Of a stretch of 10,538 nucleotides of DNA, positions 5,651-10,538 are shown in pieces (the first letter of the stretch is position 1; each line of letters starts with the position of its first letter). Both the position numbers and the translations under genes were made by a program. The notes below the pieces were generated by a model. The model made no database searches. It saw only the letters and a program-made list of their open reading frames with translations, and was not told the DNA's origin. The DNA lies in assembly GCA_021794705.1 (NCBI GenBank), contig JAJYQH010000104.1, forward strand, positions 1-10,538, given 5' to 3'. This DNA is from Actinomycetes bacterium. Lineage in GTDB: Bacteria > Actinomycetota > Actinomycetes > Propionibacteriales > Propionibacteriaceae.

Positions 5651-6667
5651 ATGCGAGGAGCCGTCATCCATGCCCCCTTCGACGTCCGCGTCGAAGACCG
5701 CCCCGATCCCGTCGTCGTCGAACCCACCGATGCGATTCTGCGGGTCACCGCCGCCTGCATCTGCGGCTCCGACCTGTGGCCCTACCGCGGCATCAACGAG
5801 GTGAGCGAGCCGCGTCCGATCGGTCACGAGTACTGCGGCATCGTCGTCGAGGTCGGATCCGAGGTCACCACGGTGCAGCCGGGCGACTTCGTCGTCGGCG
5901 GCTTCTTCGCCTCCGACAACACCTGCCCCAACTGTCGGGCGGGCTTCCACAACGCCTGCGACCACATCGAGTCCTACGACGGGTGTCAGGCCGAGTTCCT
6001 GCGGGTGCCGCTCGCCGACGGGACGCTGGTGGCGACGCCCGAGCAGCCCGCCGCCGACCTCATCCCCAGCCTGCTCACGCTGTCCGACGTCATGGCCACC
6101 GGCTGGCACGCCGCGACGATGGCCAACGTGCAGCCCGGCATGACCGTCGCGGTCGTCGGTGACGGCGCCGTGGGCCTGTGCGGCGTCCTCGCGGCCAAGC
6201 AGAAGGGCGCGGCCCGGATCATCGCGATGAGCCGCCACCCGCAGCGCCAGGCGCTCGCCCGCGAGTTCGGCGCCACCGACATCATCGAGGAGCGCGACGA
6301 GGCCGGCGTCGAGGCCGTCAAGCGGCTCACCGACGGCATCGGCGCGGACGCCGTGCTCGAGTGCGTCGGCACCGGCCCGTCGATGCTGCAGGCGATCGGC
6401 AGCTGCCGGGCCGGCGGCATGGTCGGCTTCGTCGGCGTCCCGCACGGGGTCGAGCTGCCGATCCGGCAGATGTTCACCCGCAACGTGGGCGTGCGGGGCG
6501 GGATGGCCCCGGTGCGGGCCTACCTGCCTCAGCTCATGGACCTCGTCCTTGCCGGCGACATCCAGCCCGGGAAGGTGTTCGACCATCTGCTGCCGCTCGA
6601 GCAGGCCGCCGAGGGCTACGCGGCCATGGACGAGCGCCGGGCGATCAAGGTGCTGCTGACCCCGTGA
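5651..6667 (+). CDS. Zinc-dependent alcohol dehydrogenase (MDR family)
   Basis: A 338-residue cytoplasmic medium-chain dehydrogenase/reductase that would oxidise an alcohol or reduce an aldehyde or ketone with NAD(P). The N-terminal GroES-like catalytic domain carries the zinc ligands Cys38 (ICGSD), His59 and Glu60 (GHEYCG), and a likely Asp146 (SDVMATGWH). The structural-zinc lobe reads DNTCPNCRAGFHNAC at 89-103. It has only three of the usual four cysteines (92, 95, 103), with Asp89 at the first position, a variant I believe recurs in one actinobacterial subgroup. The Rossmann fold has GDGAVG at 170-175, and the second strand ends MSRHPQR at 193-199, whose arginines suggest NADP(H). Length is normal for the family. 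It starts at a leaderless-type ATG. Its stop overlaps the start of the PhzF gene by four bases, so the two are an operon. The substrate is unknown. Confidence 0.92.
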   Translation: MRGAVIHAPFDVRVEDRPDPVVVEPTDAILRVTAACICGSDLWPYRGINEVSEPRPIGHEYCGIVVEVGSEVTTVQPGDFVVGGFFASDNTCPNCRAGFHNACDHIESYDGCQAEFLRVPLADGTLVATPEQPAADLIPSLLTLSDVMATGWHAATMANVQPGMTVAVVGDGAVGLCGVLAAKQKGAARIIAMSRHPQRQALAREFGATDIIEERDEAGVEAVKRLTDGIGADAVLECVGTGPSMLQAIGSCRAGGMVGFVGVPHGVELPIRQMFTRNVGVRGGMAPVRAYLPQLMDLVLAGDIQPGKVFDHLLPLEQAAEGYAAMDERRAIKVLLTP

Positions 6668-7500
6668 CCGTGCGCCCGTTCCGCCAGGTCGACGTCTTCG
6701 CGACGTCGGCGTTCACCGGCAACCCCCTCGCGGTCATCCACGACGCCGAGGGGCTCGCCGACGAGCAGTTGGCGGCGATCGCCCGCTGGACCAACCTCTC
6801 CGAGACGACGTTCCTGCTGCCGCCCACCGATCCCGCCGCCGATTACCGGGTGCGCATCTTCACGGGCACCGGGGAGCTCCCGTTCGCCGGGCATCCCACC
6901 CTCGGCAGCTGCCACGCCTGGCTCGAGGCCGGGGGACGTCCGCGCGGCGAGCACATCGTCCAGCAGTGCGGCGTGGGCCTGGTGCCGGTGCGCCGGGACG
7001 CCGACCGGCTCGCGTTCGCCGCGCCGCCGCTGCTCAAGTCCGGTCCGGTCGACCCCGCGCTGGGCTTCCGGGTGGTCGGGGCGCTCGGCTGCGACCCGGG
7101 CCGGGTCGTCGGCCTGTCCTGGATCGACAACGGTCCGGGCTGGATCGGCGTCCTGCTGCGCTCGGGCCGGGAGGTGCTCGACCTGCGTCCCGACCCCGCG
7201 CGGATGGCAGGGCTCAAGGTGGCGATCGCCGGGCCGACCGAGCCCGGCACCGGACACGACCTCGAGGTGCGGGCTTTCTACTGCCCGGACGACGCGGTGC
7301 TCGAGGACCCCGTCACCGGCAGCGCCAACGCCGGCCTCGCGCTGTGGCTCATCGACGCGGGCATTCTCCCGAGCCATTACGTCGCGCGGCAGGGCACCTG
7401 CGTCGGCGCCGACGGCAGGGTCCGGGTCGAGCGGGTTGGCGACGCCACGTGGATCGGCGGTGCCGTGCGCACGGTCGTGAGCGGCACGATCGGAGCGTGA
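6664..7500 (+). CDS. PhzF-family isomerase/epimerase-like protein
   Basis: A 278-residue protein of the PhzF/diaminopimelate-epimerase fold, two similar half-barrels with the active site between them. Family markers are FTGNPLAVI at 17-25, the catalytic glutamate Glu47 in NLSETTF, GELPFAGHPTLG at 70-81, and EDPVTGSANAGLA at 214-226. In phenazine producers PhzF isomerises a dihydro-hydroxyanthranilate, but most family members lie outside phenazine operons and have no known substrate. No other phz gene is visible here. I chose the GTG at 6664, which overlaps the alcohol dehydrogenase stop as GTGA, a classic coupling arrangement. A second GTG at 6670 is possible but would remove only two residues. 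The stop is 27 bp from that of the convergent lipoprotein gene. Confidence 0.9.
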   Translation: MTVRPFRQVDVFATSAFTGNPLAVIHDAEGLADEQLAAIARWTNLSETTFLLPPTDPAADYRVRIFTGTGELPFAGHPTLGSCHAWLEAGGRPRGEHIVQQCGVGLVPVRRDADRLAFAAPPLLKSGPVDPALGFRVVGALGCDPGRVVGLSWIDNGPGWIGVLLRSGREVLDLRPDPARMAGLKVAIAGPTEPGTGHDLEVRAFYCPDDAVLEDPVTGSANAGLALWLIDAGILPSHYVARQGTCVGADGRVRVERVGDATWIGGAVRTVVSGTIGA

Positions 7501-7510
7501 CCGGCGTCCA

Positions 7511-7523
7511 CGACCCCGGGTCG
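7511..7523. terminator. Short palindrome between convergent genes
   Basis: CGACCC (7511-7516) and GGGTCG (7518-7523) flank one base within the 27-bp gap between the PhzF and lipoprotein stop codons. The one-base spacer makes it a poor hairpin, so a role in two-way termination is speculative. Confidence 0.2.
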
Positions 7524-7527
7524 AGGC

Positions 7528-8109
7528 TCAGGAGTTCGTGCTCGCCGACTGCGCGGCGCCCAGGTCTGCGTTCTCGGTGATGCTCAGGCCCTTGCCGGCC
7601 GCGGCCGACTCCACCTGCTTCACCAGTCCGTCGACGCCGCCGAGGCCGGACACGTTCCCGGTCAGCAGTTGGCCCTTGAGGCTGGACAGCCGGGCGTCCA
7701 GCCGCCCGAGCGGGGCCACGAGCGCCGTGCACAACGCCGGGCTCGCCTCGGCGTTCTTGTAGGCGTTGTCGATGAGCTTCGCGTCGACGAGCGCGACCGC
7801 GCCGGCCTTCACCAGCGCGGTGAGCCGGCCCTTCGCGCCCTTGTCGAAGGACCCCGCCTTGTAGGGCAGGTAGATCCAGTGGTGGAACGTGCCCGCGGCC
7901 AGGCCCACGTCGGCGACGAACCGGGTCTTGGCGAAGTCGCGGGTGTTGCTCGTCGGGCACGGGCCGGACGCCGTGCTTCCGGCCGAGGCGGTGCTCGACG
8001 CCGTGCCCGCGACCGTCGCGCCGGCTGAGGGCGTGCTGCCACCGCAGGCGGACAGGGCCAGGGTGGCGACGATGACCGGCGCGAGCGAGGTTCTTCCGAG
8101 ATGATCCAT
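7528..8109 (-). CDS. Predicted lipoprotein, function unknown
   Basis: A 193-residue secreted protein. The N-terminus MDHLGRTSLAPVIVATLALS forms a signal peptide ending in the lipobox LSAC, so Cys22 should be lipidated and the protein anchored outside the membrane. A low-complexity Ser/Thr/Ala/Gly linker runs from 23 to about 50. The mature domain (about 51-180) begins with NTRDFAKTRFVADVGLAAGT and contains FHHWIYLPYKAG at 75-86 and Ala-rich helices. It resembles uncharacterised actinobacterial proteins with FHxxIYxPYKAG segments, but I know no function. Cys51 and Cys127 could form a disulfide. The ATG at 8109 is preceded by GGAGCCGA, giving a ribosome site with short spacing. An in-frame ATG at 8163 would put a long charged tail before the signal peptide and is rejected. 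The pentapeptide-repeat gene lies 134 bp upstream on the same strand. Confidence 0.8.
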   Translation of the reverse strand: MDHLGRTSLAPVIVATLALSACGGSTPSAGATVAGTASSTASAGSTASGPCPTSNTRDFAKTRFVADVGLAAGTFHHWIYLPYKAGSFDKGAKGRLTALVKAGAVALVDAKLIDNAYKNAEASPALCTALVAPLGRLDARLSSLKGQLLTGNVSGLGGVDGLVKQVESAAAGKGLSITENADLGAAQSASTNS

Positions 8110-8160
8110 TCGGCTCCGATCCGGGAACCGCCGGCGGGCGGCCGGCGGGTGCTGGTCTCT

Positions 8161-8192
8161 CATTGAACGGGCCGGGCGGCCGGAGCGCAATG
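8161..8192 (-). terminator. Hairpin after the pentapeptide-repeat gene
   Basis: CATTG (8161-8165) pairs with CAATG (8188-8192), enclosing a GGCC/GGCC pair near 8170-8181 with mismatches between. It lies 52 bases past the pentapeptide-repeat stop and before the lipoprotein start. It has no T tract, so the terminator call is weak. Confidence 0.3.
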
Positions 8193-8243
8193 GGCCCGGG
8201 TCATCCGCTGTCGGCATGGTCGCCGCCGCGGGTGGCCGAGCGG

Positions 8244-8921
8244 TCAGCCCTCCCAGTCGACGCGGATGCCAAGGGCGCCGGCCAGCTGGTCGGTGAGCGC
8301 CAACAGATCGGTCGGGGCTATCGTCGCCCCCGCGAGCCCGCCCACGCCGCGCAGGCCGTCGAGCCGGCAGCCGGCGATCCGCACCCGCTGGCAGTGCGCC
8401 TGACTGAACTCGACCGTGCTGAGGTCGCACCCCTCGAAGCTCACGTCGTGCAGCTGGGCCTCGACGAGGTCGGCGCCGGTGAGCGTGCATCCCTCGAACC
8501 GCACCCGGGTGAACTGGACGAAGCGCAGGTTGGCGAAGTCGAGGACACAGCCGGTGATGACGGCGTCCTCGACGATGCATCCGGCCAGCACCACGCCGGT
8601 GAGCCGGCAGCGGTCGAGGTGGACCCGCCGCCACAACGACTCGACGAACCGGGAGTTGGCGAGGTCGACCCCCTCCAGGGCGACGTCGACCAGCGAGGAG
8701 CGGTGCCAGTCGGTGTCCGCGAGGCTGCCGCCCGTGAACCTGCTGCCGCTGATCTCGGCGAACTCGGCCGCCTCGCCGGGGAGGGCGATGTCGGGGATGA
8801 CGGCGTCCTCGATCATGAGGTCGCCCGCGAACTCCTCGGGCCCGATGGTCCGGGGCCGGAGGGCCTCGCCCAGACGCAGGTCGTGCGGGGGCTTCGGTTC
8901 GTTCTTCCTCGCCGGGGCCAT
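8244..8921 (-). CDS. Pentapeptide-repeat protein
   Basis: A 225-residue protein with pentapeptide repeats from about residue 53 to 188, predicted to fold into a right-handed square beta-helix. Central Leu, Phe, Val or Ile residues recur every five positions, for example Phe142, Leu147, Leu152, Leu157, Phe162 and Leu167. Cysteines at 105, 125, 145, 165 and 185 are exactly 20 residues apart, one per helical coil, at the inward-facing position two before the central residue. Cys115 and Cys177 fall outside this column. Family members include DNA mimics that protect gyrase from quinolones (MfpA, Qnr), but most have unknown roles, and nothing here proves gyrase binding. The non-repeat C-terminus (TDLLALTDQLAGALGI) could be a dimerisation helix. 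No signal peptide is seen. The ATG at 8921 lies six bases after TAGAGT, a leaderless-type start. The gene is divergent from the SQR-like gene. Confidence 0.88.
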   Translation of the reverse strand: MAPARKNEPKPPHDLRLGEALRPRTIGPEEFAGDLMIEDAVIPDIALPGEAAEFAEISGSRFTGGSLADTDWHRSSLVDVALEGVDLANSRFVESLWRRVHLDRCRLTGVVLAGCIVEDAVITGCVLDFANLRFVQFTRVRFEGCTLTGADLVEAQLHDVSFEGCDLSTVEFSQAHCQRVRIAGCRLDGLRGVGGLAGATIAPTDLLALTDQLAGALGIRVDWEG

Positions 8922-8927
8922 GGCCGG

Positions 8928-8933
8928 ACTCTA
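8928..8933 (-). promoter_or_regulatory. -10 element of the pentapeptide-repeat gene
   Basis: TAGAGT on the minus strand is followed by CCGGCC and the ATG at 8921. The six-base spacing with no ribosome site fits leaderless transcription. Confidence 0.5.
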
Positions 8934-8939
8934 CTTCCC

Positions 8940-8979
8940 GGGTCGAGTCGAGGACGCCGGGGCGCCTCGTATTCGACCC
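8940..8979. promoter_or_regulatory. 40-nt imperfect dyad between divergent genes
   Basis: The outer arms GGGTCGA (8940-8946) and TCGACCC (8973-8979) pair perfectly, and the inner arms CGAGG (8949-8953) and CCTCG (8965-8969) pair as well, leaving an 11-base loop. It covers the expected -35 position of the pentapeptide-repeat promoter and lies about 30 bases upstream of the SQR-like gene's -10. It could be an operator for a regulator of both genes. Confidence 0.4.
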
Positions 8980-9008
8980 CACCCGCTCGCCGCCATACCC
9001 CGCCGGAT

Positions 9009-9014
9009 TACCCT
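9009..9014 (+). promoter_or_regulatory. Candidate -10 element of the SQR-like operon
   Basis: TACCCT is followed by five bases (CATAT) and the ATG at 9020. The local ATATATG is unusually A/T-rich for this sequence. There is no ribosome site, so a leaderless or nearly leaderless message is likely. Confidence 0.4.
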
Positions 9015-9019
9015 CATAT

Positions 9020-10273
9020 ATGGCAACGCTGCTGATTCTGGGGGCCGGAACCGCCGGCACCATGCTGGCCAACAAGCTCCGCAGGGAGCTCTCCGACGAC
9101 TGGTCGATCACCGTCGTCGACCAGGACAACCGGCACGACTACCAGCCCGGATACCTGTTCATCTCATTCGGCACCTACGCGCCCGGTCGCGTCACCAAGG
9201 AGCGCTGGGCCCAGCTTCACGAGGGCATCGAGACGGTCGAGGGGCGGATCACCGGGGTCGACCCGGACGCCCGCACCGTCTCCCTCGCCGACGGGCGGAC
9301 GCTCGGCTACGACTGGCTGGTCATCGCGACCGGAACCCGCATCCACCCGGAGATGGTCGCCGGCCTCACCGACGAGCGCATCTGGCACAAGAAGGCGTTC
9401 GACTTCTACACGCTGGGCGGATCGATCGCACTGCACGACGCGCTCGAGAAGTTCCAGGGCGGACGCCTGCTCGTCCACATCGCCGAGATGCCGATCAAGT
9501 GCCCGGTCGCGCCCCTCGAGTTCGCGTTCCTCGCCGACGACTACTTCCGGCGGCGCCGCATGCGGCACAAGGTCGACATCACCTATGTCACGCCTCTCGA
9601 CGGCGCCTTCACCAAGCCCGTCTCGTCGAGGGCGCTCGGCAAGCTCATGGTCGACAAGAGCATCCGACTGGCCACCGACTTCGACGTCGAGGCCGTCGAC
9701 CCCGCCACCTCGGAGCTCACCAGCTTCGACGGACGCCGGTTGCCCTTCGACCTGCTCGTGACCATCCCGCCGCACAAGGGTGCCGACTTCCTCGTCGGCG
9801 GCAAGCTGGCCGACGCGATGGGCTTCGTCGAGGTCGACAAGACCACCCTGCGGTCGGTGCACTACGACAACGTGTTCGCCGTCGGGGACGCGACCAACGC
9901 ACCCACGTCGAAGGCCGGCGCGGTCGCCCACTTCGCCGCCGAGCAACTGGCCGAGAACCTGCTGCAGGCCTTCGCCGGCGAGCCGATGACGCACGAGTTC
10001 GACGGGCATGCCAACTGCTTCATCGAGTCGGGGGCCCGCAAGGCGCTGCTCATCGACTTCAACTACGACACCGAGCCGCTCAGCGGGGTCTTCCCGGCGC
10101 CGGTCGTCGGGCCGCTCCGGCTGCTGCGGGAAAGCCGCGTCAACCACCTCGGCAAGCTCGGCTTCGAGCAGATCTACTGGCGGATGATCCTGCCCGGCCG
10201 GCCGATCCCCGGGATCCCCGTGACCATGTCGATGGCCGGCAAGGTGCCGGCGGCCCAGACGAAGGACAAGTGA
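9020..10273 (+). CDS. SQR-like FAD-dependent oxidoreductase
   Basis: A 417-residue flavoprotein resembling sulfide:quinone oxidoreductase, a membrane-surface enzyme that oxidises sulfide to polysulfide or persulfide and passes electrons to quinone. The FAD-binding loop GAGTAG is at 8-13, a VIATGTR strand at 101-107, and the second FAD motif VFAVGDATN at 285-293, followed by SKAGAVAH. The protein has exactly two cysteines, Cys161 in MPIKCPVAP and Cys333 in HANCFIESG. Both sit where SQR keeps its redox-active pair; the third cysteine of classical type I enzymes is absent. The C-terminal part (about 362-400, RLLRESRVNHLGKLGFEQIYW) has the amphipathic character of the SQR membrane-binding region. 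The family also includes flavocytochrome c sulfide dehydrogenase and type II NADH dehydrogenases, but the cysteines argue for SQR. The DsrC-family gene starts one base after its stop, which supports a sulfur role. Confidence 0.85.
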   Translation: MATLLILGAGTAGTMLANKLRRELSDDWSITVVDQDNRHDYQPGYLFISFGTYAPGRVTKERWAQLHEGIETVEGRITGVDPDARTVSLADGRTLGYDWLVIATGTRIHPEMVAGLTDERIWHKKAFDFYTLGGSIALHDALEKFQGGRLLVHIAEMPIKCPVAPLEFAFLADDYFRRRRMRHKVDITYVTPLDGAFTKPVSSRALGKLMVDKSIRLATDFDVEAVDPATSELTSFDGRRLPFDLLVTIPPHKGADFLVGGKLADAMGFVEVDKTTLRSVHYDNVFAVGDATNAPTSKAGAVAHFAAEQLAENLLQAFAGEPMTHEFDGHANCFIESGARKALLIDFNYDTEPLSGVFPAPVVGPLRLLRESRVNHLGKLGFEQIYWRMILPGRPIPGIPVTMSMAGKVPAAQTKDK

Positions 10274-10274
10274 C

Positions 10275-10538
10275 ATGCCCACCAACACCATCGAGAACTA
10301 CACGTTCCAGTGCAACGACGAGGGCTTCTTCACCAACCGGGACGACTGGAGCGAGCCGCTCGCCGAGATCCTCGCCGAACTCATCGGCATCGACCACCTC
10401 ACCGAGGCGCACTGGAAGGCGCTGCGCTTCATGCGCGACGACCAGGCCGCGACGGGGGCGACGCCGACGCTGCGGCGGATGCAGATGGCGGGCGGCTTCG
10501 ACGTCAAGGAGTTGTTCCAGCTGTTCCCGGGCAAGCCG
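10275..10538 (+). CDS. dsrC: DsrC/TusE-family sulfur-relay protein (partial)
   Basis: The first 88 residues of a small cytoplasmic protein of the DsrC/TusE/DsvC family, which carries persulfide sulfur on a C-terminal cysteine in sulfur oxidation, sulfite reduction or tRNA thiolation. The family pattern is clear: DEGFFTNRDDWSEPLAEILAE at 15-35 (Asp/Glu-Gly, then WSEPLA), a Leu-Thr-x-x-HW helix at 42-47, RFMRD at 51-55, GATPTLRRM at 61-69, and LFPGKP at 83-88. The segment between the TPTLRR and LFP motifs is shorter than in E. coli TusE. The conserved C-terminal cysteines that would tell DsrC from TusE lie beyond the window. The ATG follows the SQR-like stop by one base, with AAGGA inside the previous gene as ribosome site, so the two are coupled. 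The symbol is tentative; the oxidative neighbour favours a DsrC-like role over tRNA thiolation. Confidence 0.85.
   Translation, partial: MPTNTIENYTFQCNDEGFFTNRDDWSEPLAEILAELIGIDHLTEAHWKALRFMRDDQAATGATPTLRRMQMAGGFDVKELFQLFPGKP

Noticed and set aside
6664..7500. A phenazine biosynthesis locus
   Set aside because: Only a PhzF-family gene is present. This family is common outside phenazine operons and no other phz gene is in the window.
7528..9129. A 533-codon minus-strand frame covering lipoprotein and pentapeptide regions
   Set aside because: Only its last 193 codons are real (the lipoprotein). The rest is out of frame with the pentapeptide-repeat gene and overlaps the SQR-like gene start.

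Overview
The window is very GC-rich, gene-dense DNA with strong G/C bias at third codon positions, frequent GTG starts and many genes that lack a Shine-Dalgarno sequence but carry a TANNNT hexamer a few bases before the start codon. Together with the protein families (actinobacterial-type SF2 helicase, PhzF, pentapeptide-repeat and short-lipobox proteins) this points to a chromosomal segment of an Actinomycetota bacterium. The order or genus cannot be fixed from the sequence. No tRNA, rRNA, insertion sequence, phage gene or CRISPR array was seen.

Layout, left to right. Positions 1-945 (minus) hold the membrane half of an ABC exporter whose ATPase domain lies off the left edge. A strong 18-bp-arm hairpin (985-1026) separates it from an SF2 DEVH-box helicase (1027-2835, minus). 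About 300 bp without a gene (2836-3133) hold several hairpins. Two minus-strand membrane proteins follow: a small three-helix protein (3134-3442) and a ten-helix EamA/DMT transporter (3502-4440). The transporter is divergent from a D-2-hydroxyacid dehydrogenase (4513-5442, plus). Next comes a 208-bp intergenic region with a nested direct/inverted repeat. A zinc-dependent alcohol dehydrogenase (5651-6667) and a PhzF-family protein (6664-7500) form a translationally coupled plus-strand pair. A predicted lipoprotein of unknown function (7528-8109) and a pentapeptide-repeat protein (8244-8921) are on the minus strand.

The right end is the most interesting part. A flavoprotein resembling sulfide:quinone oxidoreductase (9020-10273), whose only two cysteines match the catalytic pair of that family, is followed after one base by a DsrC/TusE-family sulfur-relay protein (10275 to the edge). 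This looks like the first two genes of a sulfide or persulfide oxidation and sulfur-trafficking operon that continues beyond the window. It is read divergently from the pentapeptide-repeat gene across a 98-bp region with a 40-nt dyad.

A second theme is transcription. Six first-in-unit genes (3442 minus, 4440 minus, 4513 plus, 5651 plus, 8921 minus, 9020 plus) have TANNNT ending 5 to 7 bases before the start codon, the arrangement of leaderless actinobacterial transcripts. The helicase has the same motif 12 bases upstream. For the small membrane protein this decides the start codon. All functional statements are inferred from protein sequence and context read by eye; no search was run.
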